Source: Alphaproteobacteria bacterium (GTDB lineage Bacteria; Pseudomonadota; Alphaproteobacteria; ATCC43930; CGMCC-115725). Taken from it: a stretch of DNA of 35,177 nucleotides. The stretch spans positions 1-35,177 of the forward strand of contig JAFAOB010000461.1 in assembly GCA_019238055.1 (NCBI GenBank), read 5' to 3'. The notes below the pieces were generated by a model, which ran no database searches, was not told the origin of the DNA, and saw only the letters and a list, made by a program, of their open reading frames with translations. Of the stretch, positions 1-8,608 are shown piece by piece (position 1 is the stretch's first letter; each line of letters begins with the position of its first letter). The position numbers and the translations under genes were made by a program.

Positions 1-1
1 A

Positions 2-67
2 CACGACACCAAGGTATCCATCGTCGCGGGCCTTGTGAACCTCGAAGACGGCTTCGGTCCGTTCTGA
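2..67 (+). CDS. C-terminal end of an unidentified protein (partial)
   Basis: An open frame enters from the left edge and ends at a TGA at 65-67. The visible 21 residues end in LVNLEDGFGPF. The rest of the gene lies outside the window, and I do not recognise the tail. The 90 bases after it hold no further gene on this strand. It could be a chance open frame, but its codon use (GTC, CTC, GGC, TTC) resembles that of the real genes nearby. Confidence 0.4.
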   Translation, partial: HDTKVSIVAGLVNLEDGFGPF

Positions 68-159
68 AGGAGCCACGAGAGACAAAAGGCATGCCCGGCT
101 CAGGAAAACAGGTCAGGCGACTTTCGCAACAGGTCTAATGTTATATCCCGAGGTTATGG

Positions 160-750
160 CTATTGCACCATCTGCCCTCTGATCGCTTCTAGATTTCGCT
201 GCCTCATCTCCAGAAGATCGGAGGGAAGCGGGAATGCGTCGTCAGCATAGAGAAAATCGTCTTCTGATTTTTCAGAGTTTGTCGCCGGGTCAATAAAAAT
301 TTTTCTGATCGGCTCGCTTTGTATGGAAAGAAACACGGTCGCGCCGAATTCGGGATCGGTAATGAACCCGTGAGCCACGCCCGCTCCGACGACGAGCCTG
401 GTCTGCGCTTGGTAGGGAGACCAATCGGCATCGCGCGAGAGGTGTCCTTGGCCAGTCAATATACAAAATTCGCTATTTATCTTCTGGTGAATATGCGGGA
501 GATAAGCGCCGTCGATAATAACGAGTTCCCAGACTCTCTCGCCAAACCAACCGAGCCTGAAAATATCGAACGCGGCGCCGCTTTTATCATCGCCGCGAAC
601 CAGGTGCTTGACACTACCGAATGGACGACCGTCGCCATCTGTAAATGGCAGATCATCAATGCGCAAAGATGCGATCCGATCGGCAAAAATTTCCTCCGAT
701 GCAGAATGAAACCGGCGATCAAGCTCGTCGATCAGTTCATTGTCGCCCAT
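160..750 (-). CDS. Cupin-like hypothetical protein
   Basis: A protein of about 196 residues. The middle carries a cupin-like stretch: an HIHQKINSEFCILTGQG segment (metal-ligand-type histidines followed by Glu), a central strand, then GVAHGF with a further His, which resembles cupin motifs 1 and 2. Such proteins bind a metal or small ligand in a beta barrel; no specific substrate is indicated. An in-frame ATG also exists at 768, but an AGAAGGA Shine-Dalgarno lies about 8 bases before the ATG at 750, so I chose the start MGDNELIDELD. It stands alone, about 170 bases upstream of the next leftward gene's stop. The cupin assignment is by pattern only; the function is unknown. Confidence 0.7.
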   Translation of the reverse strand: MGDNELIDELDRRFHSASEEIFADRIASLRIDDLPFTDGDGRPFGSVKHLVRGDDKSGAAFDIFRLGWFGERVWELVIIDGAYLPHIHQKINSEFCILTGQGHLSRDADWSPYQAQTRLVVGAGVAHGFITDPEFGATVFLSIQSEPIRKIFIDPATNSEKSEDDFLYADDAFPLPSDLLEMRQRNLEAIRGQMVQ

Positions 751-924
751 TTCGGATTTCCTTCTCATGACTTCAGCGCATCATATCAAATGGCGGTTCG
801 GTCGGCACCGCTCCTGCTCGCAGGCCGGGTGGGCGAAGCGCAATCCGCCGGAATCTCGGCAGGCCTCGGCGAATTGCGCTGCGCCCGACCGGTGCGCTCG
901 AATATACCGCTGTCAACGCCCCTC

Positions 925-1779
925 TCAGTACCCCCGCAGAAAAGCGAGAACCTGGGCAGTCCACTCGGCCGGCTTTTCGAAGGGCGGCCAGTGGCCGCAA
1001 TTGTTGAGCAGCACGAGGCGCGAATCGGTAATGTGATTGAGGATCGCGATGCTGACCTCGAAGGCCACCATCCGGTCGTAGCGCCCATGGATCAAGAGGA
1101 CGGGTGCTCGGATGCCGGCGAGGTCGGGGGTGTAGTCGTGCGGCAGACTGACCGATTGCCGGCGGGCCTCGATGAACGCGGGCGACCAAGTGTGCGCTTG
1201 ATGGATGTAGTCCACCAGCTCGTCGGTCACCAGGCTCTCGTCGTCGATGTGCACGCGCAGGTAGCGCTGGATGTTCTCATGGCTCGGATCGGCGATCGCC
1301 TGCTGGGTGGCGCGGCTGCCCTCCGATGGGCGATTGGCCATCAGATAGCGATCGCCACCGGTTCCGATATGCGAGCCGCCCATGACGAACTTGCCGACCC
1401 GCTCAGGGTAAGTGATCGCCCCCACCATCGCCGACTGCCCGCCCTGCGAGTTGCCGACCCAGTGCGCCCGCGCGATACCGAGCGCGTCGAGCAAGGCGAC
1501 CGCGGTCCGCGCCTGTAGGGCGTGTACCCCCTCGCGATAGACGATCGGTCCCGTCTTCGAAAAGTTCGGCAGGTCCATTAGGATGCAGCGGAAGTGCGTT
1601 GACAGCGCGCCGACCGTTTTGTGAAACGTGATCCAGGCGGTGGTGCCGGGGCCATAGGAGTGGAGGAACAGCACCGGCTCGCCCTCGCCTAAATCGTGGT
1701 AGTGCACTGTCAGGCCGCCGGCCGCGATGGTTTTGCTGGTGTCCGCCTCGGTGAGGCCATTCGACGCGATGAACGGCAT
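925..1779 (-). CDS. Alpha/beta hydrolase, meta-cleavage product hydrolase type
   Basis: A 284-residue cytosolic alpha/beta-hydrolase. The nucleophile elbow GNSQGG places Ser at 111, the acid is Asp235 in HGRYDRMV, and the His is 263 in NCGHWPPFEKP. The oxyanion stretch LHSYGPGTTAW (about 39-49) and the ending WPPFEKPAEWTAQVLAFL resemble BphD/MhpC/DmpD-type hydrolases, which cleave C-C bonds in ring-fission products of aromatic compounds. An AGGAG lies about 7 bases before the ATG at 1779; upstream in-frame ATGs lack such a site. No ring-cleavage dioxygenase is in the window, so the substrate is unproven and it may instead be an ordinary esterase. Upstream in the same direction lies only the livF remnant. 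Confidence 0.85.
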   Translation of the reverse strand: MPFIASNGLTEADTSKTIAAGGLTVHYHDLGEGEPVLFLHSYGPGTTAWITFHKTVGALSTHFRCILMDLPNFSKTGPIVYREGVHALQARTAVALLDALGIARAHWVGNSQGGQSAMVGAITYPERVGKFVMGGSHIGTGGDRYLMANRPSEGSRATQQAIADPSHENIQRYLRVHIDDESLVTDELVDYIHQAHTWSPAFIEARRQSVSLPHDYTPDLAGIRAPVLLIHGRYDRMVAFEVSIAILNHITDSRLVLLNNCGHWPPFEKPAEWTAQVLAFLRGY

Positions 1780-1919
1780 GTCTCTCTCCTTTTGGCCGTC
1801 GGTGAAAAACGATGAAGTGTTTCGAACGGCTGGTCTGAGGTTGATTGTAACCGGAATGACGTTCATGCGTGATTGGTCAGGATCCCAGCCGCAAACCGCG
1901 CCCATAACCGGCGCTTGGG

Positions 1920-2090
1920 CTAACTGAATTCGGCCTGCGACCAGGTTTCGGCGCTGGCGCCGGCAAGGGCTCTGACGCGCTCCTCGTCCTGGGCAAACCC
2001 GGCGGCGGCGCCCGAATAGACGATGCGGCCGTCGTCAAGCACATAGACGCGGTCGGCGATTGCGACCGCGGCACGCACATTCTGAAGGGC
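1920..2090 (-). pseudogene. livF: 3' remnant of a branched-chain amino acid ABC transporter ATPase (LivF-like)
   Basis: The minus strand encodes about 55 residues that match the end of LivF-type ATPases. They start near QNVRAAVAIADRVYVLDDG, continue through a GRIVYSGAAA segment and end at a TAG at 1920-1922. Intact LivF has ...LLVEQNVRAAL... before this point. Here the match stops abruptly around 2085-2090 and the upstream frame does not look like an ABC ATPase, so Walker A, the signature motif and Walker B are all absent. No partner liv genes are nearby. This is the scar of a deletion or rearrangement, not a functional gene. Confidence 0.75.
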
Positions 2091-2416
2091 CGTGCAGATT
2101 GGCCCGACCGTGCCCGCGCTCCGGCTGCAACCGCACGGCAGATCCGGTATCTGGCGAACATCTTTTGTCCGGGTTTAACCGCCTGCTCTGGAGGGGGCGA
2201 TTTACCCTTGTCCAAGAGGCTGGATAGGGCGATCCTGCTTCCATGAGGTTCCGAAATCCGGGGGATGTCGGTTCAAAGCGCTTCCATATATGGGGCCTTC
2301 CGCACAAGCGTCAGCGCGGGCGATATGGCATGAGGCACTCGTGTGGTTTTTTCGGGTTGCACCTCTTTCCCTGATCCCAGGGTCGCGGTTCAACCATCTT
2401 TACGACGGAGGCACCA
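2091..2416. other. Intergenic stretch without a recognisable gene
   Basis: Lies between the livF remnant and the amidohydrolase gene. Short open frames exist on the minus strand, but none has a plausible ribosome-binding site or recognisable protein pattern. It must hold the promoter for the rightward gene at 2417, but no convincing -35/-10 pair stands out. Confidence 0.5.
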
Positions 2417-4441
2417 ATGGCAGATTACGACATTATCATTCAAGGCGGCACGATCGTTGATGGAACACGCACGCCCCGTTATGTGAGCGATATTGCGATC
2501 AAGGATGGCAAAATCGCCCAGATCGGCGGTTTAAAAGGAAAGACCGCCGACCGTATTCTGGATGCTGCGGGTCGCATTGTGGCACCCGGCTTTGTCGATC
2601 TGCACACGCATTATGACGCGCAGATCTTCTGGGATCCGTACTGCACGCTCTCCGGGTGGCACGGGGTGACCTCAGTGGCCCTGGGTAATTGCGGGTTCGG
2701 GTTCGCCCCGTCGCGAGTTGAAGATCGCGATCGGGCGATGCTCGGCATGACCCGCAACGAGGCGATCCCCTATGAGGCCATGAAAGCCGGCATGCCGTGG
2801 AATTGGCTGACGTTCCCCGATTTCATCGAGGCTCTGACCCGGACGCCCAAGGGCGTCAATTGCCTGACCTACGTACCTCTGACCCCGCTCTATGCGTGGG
2901 TGATGGGCTGGGAGGAAGCCAAGAAGCGGCGGCCGACCGAGGCGGAACTCCAGGAAATGTGCCGGTTGATCAACGAGGCAATGGATGCCGGGGCGTGCGG
3001 CTGGTCAGCCCAGGTTTTGGGCCCGAAATCCATCCAACGGGATTATGACGGGACCCCGATGGTCACCGATCTGCTCTCGGAACATGAAATCCTGACCTTC
3101 GCCAAGGTATTGGCCGACCGCGACGAAGGCTTCATTGAGCTGGCATATCAGGAGACCGGTGAAGAAGGACGTCCGCTGGCAGAAGAAACCAAGCGGTTCT
3201 TCGAGAAAATCGCCGCAGTGGCGAAACGGCCAATCCTGTACCAAGCCGTCGTGCCGAATGCGGTGCACCCCGAAATGCATCGCGAGCGGATTCGCTGGTT
3301 GGAAAGTTGTGCGGAGCGGGGGCTGCGGGTCTACGGCCAGGGTGTCACCCGGCGCGGCGGGTTTGAGATGACCTTTGTCGACTGGAACCTGTTCGATGAC
3401 ACCGAGGCTTGGCGGGACGTGACGTTGGGGACGAAGAACGAACGCAAGGCCAAGATGCAAGACCCGGAGATGCGTCACCGCCTCAAAGAGGAATGGGACG
3501 CTGGGATCCGGCCAACCACCGTGGTCGCGCGTTCGGTTGGCAGTCTGATCGTGCAAAGCCGAAACGTGAAGATCGATATCGGCGCGGAAGCAGACTATCC
3601 GACCCTTCCCGCCCCGGTCGAGATTGCTGGCGCTTCTTATTTCCTGATCAAAACGCGGGACGGCTACAAGCTGTTGTCAAGGGTGTGTCCGCATCAGGGC
3701 GGCACCGTGCAAGACGACGGCGGCACCGTATTCGTCTGTCACAATCATGGCTACCAGTACGACAAGGACGGCGGGAAGTGCCTCACCGCCGGGGGGCTCC
3801 GGATGAAGTCGTATGTGGTGAATGTGAGGGATGGACGCCTGATCGCACTGTTGCCGGACGCGAAAACCGCCAACTCGGTGCGGACCGGGCAAACCGTCCA
3901 GCAGATCGCCGATGCGCAGGGCAAGCACGTTATCGACGCCTTGCTCGACATGGTAGTCGAGGACGACCTGGCCACCGAGTTTTATGCTCCGACGCAGGGG
4001 CGGGATACGGCCCAATTCACCACCGAGGTCGTCGGTTCCAACGTCGTCGTAGCCGGGCTCTCGGATGGCGGGGCCCACGTCAAGTTCCTCACCGCCGGGA
4101 TCTATCCGACGGATCTGTTGACTTGGCTCGTCCGCGACGAGAAGACGGTGAGCTTGGAAGATGCGCATTACAAGTTGAGCTATCTTCCGGCCCATCTCGG
4201 CGGCTTTAAAGACCGTGGCGCGATACGCGAGCAGGCCCCGGCGGATATCGTGGTCTATGACCTCGAAAAGCTGGAAATCTTGCCCTCGGAAGTGGCCGAG
4301 GACCTGCCTGGAGGCGAGTGGCGGCGGATCCAGAAGGCCAGAGGATACAACTGGATTCTGGTCAACGGCGCAATCACCTTTGAAGACGGCGAGCCTACCG
4401 GAACCTTGCCTGGCAAGTTTTTGCGGAATGGTCGAGGCTGA
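2417..4441 (+). CDS. D-aminoacylase-type amidohydrolase with an inserted Rieske [2Fe-2S] domain
   Basis: A 674-residue protein with GGAGG 7 bases before the ATG. Residues 1-380 and 485-674 form a metal-dependent amidohydrolase of the N-acyl-D-amino-acid deacylase type. The N-terminal beta sandwich is followed by DLHTHYDAQ (His63, His65) and then GNCGFGFAP. Cys92 there lies 29 residues after His63, the same spacing as His67 and Cys96 of the Alcaligenes D-aminoacylase. LSDGGAH gives the metal Asp550, and the ending resembles DLPGGEWRRIQKARG...VNG. Between about 395 and 482 lies a Rieske domain with Cys424-Pro-His426 and Cys441-His-Asn-His444, followed by GYQYD and a closing beta strand. Family members without it run about 480-590 residues, so the extra length equals one Rieske domain. 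The frame is unbroken through both junctions. Hydrolase activity is inferred. The role of the cluster is unknown: electron transfer, redox sensing or structure. Confidence 0.88.
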   Translation: MADYDIIIQGGTIVDGTRTPRYVSDIAIKDGKIAQIGGLKGKTADRILDAAGRIVAPGFVDLHTHYDAQIFWDPYCTLSGWHGVTSVALGNCGFGFAPSRVEDRDRAMLGMTRNEAIPYEAMKAGMPWNWLTFPDFIEALTRTPKGVNCLTYVPLTPLYAWVMGWEEAKKRRPTEAELQEMCRLINEAMDAGACGWSAQVLGPKSIQRDYDGTPMVTDLLSEHEILTFAKVLADRDEGFIELAYQETGEEGRPLAEETKRFFEKIAAVAKRPILYQAVVPNAVHPEMHRERIRWLESCAERGLRVYGQGVTRRGGFEMTFVDWNLFDDTEAWRDVTLGTKNERKAKMQDPEMRHRLKEEWDAGIRPTTVVARSVGSLIVQSRNVKIDIGAEADYPTLPAPVEIAGASYFLIKTRDGYKLLSRVCPHQGGTVQDDGGTVFVCHNHGYQYDKDGGKCLTAGGLRMKSYVVNVRDGRLIALLPDAKTANSVRTGQTVQQIADAQGKHVIDALLDMVVEDDLATEFYAPTQGRDTAQFTTEVVGSNVVVAGLSDGGAHVKFLTAGIYPTDLLTWLVRDEKTVSLEDAHYKLSYLPAHLGGFKDRGAIREQAPADIVVYDLEKLEILPSEVAEDLPGGEWRRIQKARGYNWILVNGAITFEDGEPTGTLPGKFLRNGRG

Positions 4442-4667
4442 CGAGAGCGCAACGGTTTTAACCGTCCGCCGAGCTCTTGCCCTCACGAGGTAAAGGTGTG
4501 GTGAGAGGTCGAGAGCTACCGTCATATAGGCGCTTCTCGCCAGCCAACCGGATTGCGCCAGCCTACCGGGTGCGGGTAGTCGGATGGCCTAACGACGCCC
4601 GCGCTGCCGGCTGTAGATCATCCGCATCCCTGCGAGTGCCGGCCAAGTCAACATGTGCCAATTGCCT

Positions 4668-4979
4668 TTAGGGCCGGCGGCGAAAAGGGGAAGCGATGCC
4701 AAGCATGATGACTTTGGCGATTGCGATGGCCTCGATGAGCAAGAGGGCACGATCGGCTCCGAAGATGCGCAGAGCGCTTTCGACCTTGCTCCCCCAGTCG
4801 AACGGTAACGCGCCAGTAGCAATTTTGATGAGCCGAAGATTTTCGTCAGCCGCCGCCGTGAGAAGGGACGCGTCCCACCACCAAGCCGCGCCGATAATGC
4901 CGAAAGCGCCGATGAGCGCAGCGCCCTTGAATGCGCCGCGGCCGGCTGTTCGCCCAACAAGCATCATGTACCGGTTCAT
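4668..4979 (-). CDS. Small membrane protein, unknown function
   Basis: A predicted protein of 103 residues beginning MNRYMMLVGRTAGRGAFKG. It has a hydrophobic segment at about residues 15-32 (ALIGAFGIIGAAWWW) and a second at about 80-95 (LLLIEAIAIAKVIMLGIA), so it is probably an inner-membrane protein with two passes. The ribosome-binding site before this ATG is weak; a GTG eight codons upstream (5003) is an alternative start. It lies directly downstream of a decayed PadR-type regulator on the same strand, an arrangement seen where PadR regulators control small membrane proteins. I do not recognise the family. Confidence 0.55.
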   Translation of the reverse strand: MNRYMMLVGRTAGRGAFKGAALIGAFGIIGAAWWWDASLLTAAADENLRLIKIATGALPFDWGSKVESALRIFGADRALLLIEAIAIAKVIMLGIASPFRRRP

Positions 4980-5006
4980 GATTGTCCAACGGCTGGATTT
5001 CACGGT

Positions 5007-5275
5007 TCAGCTCGGCTGTCGCAGGCCACGGCGCATTTTAAGGGCGCTGCGGCGCCCCTCCTCGGTCGTCTCACAGAGCTGACGGGTAGGCCGGTTTCCC
5101 TCACATTCGCGGCTGAATCCCGCAGAGTTCCTCACTGCGAGCCGCTTCAGCGCCTTATAGACCGCCCCGACAGAGATGCGGTCCTCAATTGCACGAGCCT
5201 GCGCTCGGTTTCAAGCCGGAAGCGGTGGCCGTGCATCGGACCGAGCTCGGCAAAGGATGAATGGATGAACAATTG
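5007..5275 (-). pseudogene. Decayed PadR-like winged-helix transcriptional regulator
   Basis: Read leftward, one frame gives AELGPMHGHRFRLETERRLVQ. A second frame, joined near 5185-5195, gives RISVGAVYKALKRLA and then a CETTEEGRRSALKMRRGL segment ending at a TGA at 5007-5009. Together these match the order of a PadR-type regulator: LG..HGY..., then the recognition helix 'VSxGAVYxxLxRLE', then 'LTxxGRxAL'. The frame change and the lack of a clear start indicate a broken gene. PadR proteins are small DNA-binding repressors. The small membrane protein gene begins right after the stop and was probably its partner. Confidence 0.6.
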
Positions 5276-5421
5276 GTTCGATGCATGCTCTCGGACCCAT
5301 TGCGGACCTGCAGCTAACGCGGCGATACCGCCTGGGTGGCGGCAACAACATCAACGCATCTCTTCCACCTGCGCCAAAGCAGACCGTATCGTTTACGCCG
5401 AATTCCGCTATGAGGACCATC

Positions 5422-6725
5422 ATGCTGACGAATAGATACGGACTCCCTTTGTCCACAACGTCATCTGCGGCGCGGGACGCCTACGTCGAGGGCTGTGAAG
5501 CGAAGCTGACGATGTACCCCGGCGCGATCGAGGCATTCGATCGCGCCATTGCCGCAGATCCCGGCTTTGCCCTCGCCCATGCCGCAAGGCGTATGCGCTG
5601 CTGGAACGCGGGGACGCAGCGGCGGCACGCGCGTCAATGACGGCGGCCAATTCCCTAACCGCTAGTCTGTCTGTGCGGGAAGCCAGCCATATCGCATTTT
5701 TCGGCTTGCTTTTGGCGGGGGACGCCGAAGCTGCACTTTCCGCAGTATACGCGCACCTTGACAGCTGGCCGCGCGATGCCGTGGTCCTCGCCACCACTGC
5801 ATTCACCAACGGCCTGATCGGCAATTCCGGCCGCGCCGGGCAGAAACGCGCGCTGCTGGACCTGCTGGACAGGCTTGCCCCAAGTTACGGCGACGATTGG
5901 TGGTTCACAGCCCATCATGGGATGGCGCTCTCGGAGAATGGGCAGCGAGATGCCGCTCGCCCAAAGATCGAACGATCCCTCGCCCAAAACCCTAAGAACC
6001 CCTGGGCAGCGCATGCCTTTGCGCACCTGTGCTACGAGGAAGGCGATGCGGAGGCGGCGTGTACCTTTTTGGCGTCTTGGCTCTCTACCTATCCGCGTAA
6101 CGGCTCGCTCTATAGCCATCTGAGTTGGCATCTCGCGCTCGGCCACCTCGAGGCGGGCGATGCCGCGGCGGCGTTTCGGCTGTTCCGGGAGTCCTTCGCC
6201 CCCGATGTCCATAGCGGGCCGCCGCGCGGGAGGGCAAACGACGGGGTTTCCTTTCTGTGGCGCTGGGAGCTCGCCGGGTATCCGCGTGACGTCGACGCAT
6301 GGCGCGTGATGCACGACTTGGCGGACAGCGCATTTCCGCGCGCCGGCGTGGCCTTTTCCGACATGCACATCGCGCTCGCGCTGGTCGTGGCCGGCAGTGA
6401 CATGACGCTGAAGGAGCGCACATGGCAAATGGACGAGCTGGCGTGCGACGGTCGTTATCCATCCGGCCCTCTCGTTCCGGCGGTGTCGCGCGCCTTCGCT
6501 GCGTTCGAACGGCAAGATTTCGCCGCCGCGATCGACGCGCTCGAACCGATTGCCGGCGAACTGGAACGCATCGGCGGCAGCCGCGCCCAGCTCGACCTCG
6601 TCGAGTTCACGCTGTTAAAGGCCTATCTCAGCGCGGACCGCCTGGAGGATGCGCGCCGGATGCTGAGCGTGCGGCGTCGAGGTTCCGCGCACATTCCCGT
6701 TGCCGGATTGAGGGCTGTGCACTGA
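5422..6725 (+). pseudogene. Frameshifted TTC38-like tetratricopeptide repeat protein
   Basis: The N-terminal part (from MLTNRYGLPLSTTSSAARDA, with GAGGA six bases before the ATG at 5422) and the C-terminal part (to 6725) are typical of the TTC38-like TPR family, about 435 residues, but they sit in different frames. The break is at about 5586. The sequence gccgcaaggcgtat loses the frame, while one extra A (gccgcaaaggcgtat) would restore an AHAAKAYALLERGDAAAARAS join. A 1-base deletion in an A run explains everything. The rest has normal helical repeats (GHLEAGDAAAAFRLF, RAFAAFERQDFAAAIDAL) and a complete family-type end, VPVAGLxAxH-like. It may be a recent pseudogene or a sequencing or assembly error. 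The molecular function of the family is unknown. Confidence 0.8.
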
Positions 6726-6814
6726 TCGACGAAATAACCGCAACCCGACCGTTCTTAGCGCCATAGCGTGTTCATCGGCCGAGTGGGGGAGCGGTCATAT
6801 AAGGGACCACTCGA

Positions 6815-7759
6815 ATGCGCTACGGCTTTTATCTCCCGACCCGCGGCCCGGCCGCTACGCGCGACGGCATTCTCGCCCTGGCGCGCGAAGGCGAGCGGCT
6901 AGGCTTGCACTCGGCGATGATCGCGGACCATATTGTCTTCCCGGTCGAGAGTCAGTCCGCGTACCCATACACGGTGGATGGCAAGCACCCGGGCGTGGGC
7001 GATGCGCTAGAGACGTTCTCGATCCTCGGGGTAGTTGCCGGTGCAACGGAGCGGCTGCGGCTCGTCACCTCCGTGCTGGTATTGCCCTATCGCAATCCGG
7101 TGCTGACCGCGAAGATGGTGGCCTCACTGGATGTCTTGTCCGGCGGACGGCTCACATTAGGCGTCGGCGCCGGCTGGCTGAAGGAAGAATTCGAAGCGCT
7201 GAACAGTCCCGCCTTCAATATGCGCGGCGCGGTGACCGATGAATGGATCACGATCTTCAACCAACTCTGGTCCCAGTCGCCCGCCAGCTTCAATGGCCGC
7301 TTCTATCGATACGCTGATATCCGGTGCGAACCCTTGCCCTTGCAGAAGCCGCACCCGCCAATCTGGATTGGCGGGCATTCCCATGCCGCGCTGCGACGCA
7401 CGGCCCGGTATGGCGATGGCTGGCACCCTGTCGGCGCTGTCGCCGCCTCGCCGTTGCCGCCGCAGGAGATGCGCGTGCATCTGGAGACACTGAAGCAGCT
7501 GACCGAGGCCGAGGGGCGCGATTTCTCGGCGCTGACGATCTCCTACAAGGCGCCGCTCTACGACGCCGACCTTCCACTGCCCGACGGGTCCCGCCGGCCC
7601 TTCTCTGGCGAGCCGGAAGACATCGCCGGAGACATTCAAAATTTCACGGCGATCGGCGTGCACGAGCTGATCTTCGACTTCCGTGGCCAGTCCATTGCAG
7701 AGAGCATCGAGCGCCTGCAATGGTTCGCCACTGACGTGATCCCGCTGGTTGACGGCTAA
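6815..7759 (+). CDS. LLM-class (luciferase-like) F420/flavin-dependent oxidoreductase
   Basis: A 314-residue TIM-barrel protein. It begins MRYGFYLPTRGP and contains IADHIVFP, the central TSVLVLPYRNPVLTAKMVAS segment, GGRLTLGVGAGW and PPIWIGGHS, all hallmarks of the bacterial luciferase-like monooxygenase superfamily in the F420-dependent subgroup. Such enzymes use reduced F420 or FMNH2 to reduce or oxygenate organic substrates. An AAGGGA precedes the ATG by about 9 bases. It stands alone between the TPR pseudogene and a convergent PEBP-like gene. No F420-biosynthesis gene is in the window, so the cofactor is not settled and the substrate is unknown. Confidence 0.88.
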   Translation: MRYGFYLPTRGPAATRDGILALAREGERLGLHSAMIADHIVFPVESQSAYPYTVDGKHPGVGDALETFSILGVVAGATERLRLVTSVLVLPYRNPVLTAKMVASLDVLSGGRLTLGVGAGWLKEEFEALNSPAFNMRGAVTDEWITIFNQLWSQSPASFNGRFYRYADIRCEPLPLQKPHPPIWIGGHSHAALRRTARYGDGWHPVGAVAASPLPPQEMRVHLETLKQLTEAEGRDFSALTISYKAPLYDADLPLPDGSRRPFSGEPEDIAGDIQNFTAIGVHELIFDFRGQSIAESIERLQWFATDVIPLVDG

Positions 7760-7781
7760 GATTCGGCCGATCGGGCCGCCG

Positions 7782-8330
7782 TCAGTGCGATCGCTCGTAG
7801 CGTCCGACGATCTTAGCCGTGGCCAGTGTGTTGGCACGCAGCTGGGAGCTGACCGCGGCACCTGATGCGGTGTTGCCCAGCGGCAATTGAGCGACTTTTA
7901 CCGCGTATACGGTGATCTCGTAGTGGTGCGCGTGGTCGCCGACTGGCGGGCACGGACCGCTGTATTGCGAAAGCCCGAAATCATTGCGCCCTTGCCCCGC
8001 GCCCGGGGGTAAATCCTTTGAGCCGTCGCTGCCGGCACCGGCCGCTAAGCTATGCACTGTCGCCGGGATATTGAACACCAGCCAATGCCACCAGCCATCA
8101 CCCGCCCGCGCATCGGGATCGTACATCGTCACCGCGAAGCTTTGCGTGCCGGTCGGCTCGCCCGACCAAGAGAGCGCCGGCGAGATGTTTTGCCCCTTGC
8201 AGACAGTGAAAACCTGAGCGATGCCCATCGGACTGCCGCTCTTGACCTCAGTCGAAGACAGCATGAATTCCGCGGCAGCCACCGGCGCAGCCACGGCCGA
8301 CAATGCGGCTCCGAGAATCAGCCAGCGCAT
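7782..8330 (-). CDS. Secreted YbhB/YbcL (PEBP, Raf-kinase-inhibitor-like) protein
   Basis: A 182-residue protein with a clear signal peptide (MRWLILGAALSAVAAPVAAA, cleaved near residue 20), hence periplasmic. The PEBP ligand-pocket motifs are present: ISPALSWSGEPTGTQSFAVTMYDPDA, then WWHWLVFNIP, GRNDFG, and GPCPPVGDHAHHYEITVYAV. A GGAGG sits 4-8 bases before the ATG at 8330, which fixes the start; the open frame extends further upstream without a better site. Bacterial members of the family have no settled function; a phosphate or phospholipid ligand site is usual. It is convergent with the LLM oxidoreductase, with 22 bases between the stops. Confidence 0.9.
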   Translation of the reverse strand: MRWLILGAALSAVAAPVAAAEFMLSSTEVKSGSPMGIAQVFTVCKGQNISPALSWSGEPTGTQSFAVTMYDPDARAGDGWWHWLVFNIPATVHSLAAGAGSDGSKDLPPGAGQGRNDFGLSQYSGPCPPVGDHAHHYEITVYAVKVAQLPLGNTASGAAVSSQLRANTLATAKIVGRYERSH

Positions 8331-8608
8331 CGCCTCCACCTCTTGTTTATCGGTCACCCCTAAGATACCTAAACCGATCACAATCGGCACTCGCCCACAC
8401 CGGGTCGACTGCCCAGGACAGCTGGTGAGCCCGGAGGAGAGATATATTGCCACCAGCATCGGCACGCAGTGCTAAATAAACGGGTAGCAGAGATAGCACG
8501 CTAACTCCAGGGTAAGCTGGGGTACGCCGAGGCATCGAATCGAGCGATCGAGGCGCAATTCGCCGAACAATTTCATCAACGGAGGGGGCTCGATGCTGGA
8601 AATCCGGC

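Noticed and set aside
319-1518. Plus-strand open frame of 399 codons
   Set aside because: Antisense of the cupin-like and hydrolase genes; no ribosome site or recognisable motif.
4452-4465. ACGGTTTTAACCGT palindrome just after the amidohydrolase gene
   Set aside because: Six-base stem with a two-base loop and no T tract; too weak to call a terminator or operator.
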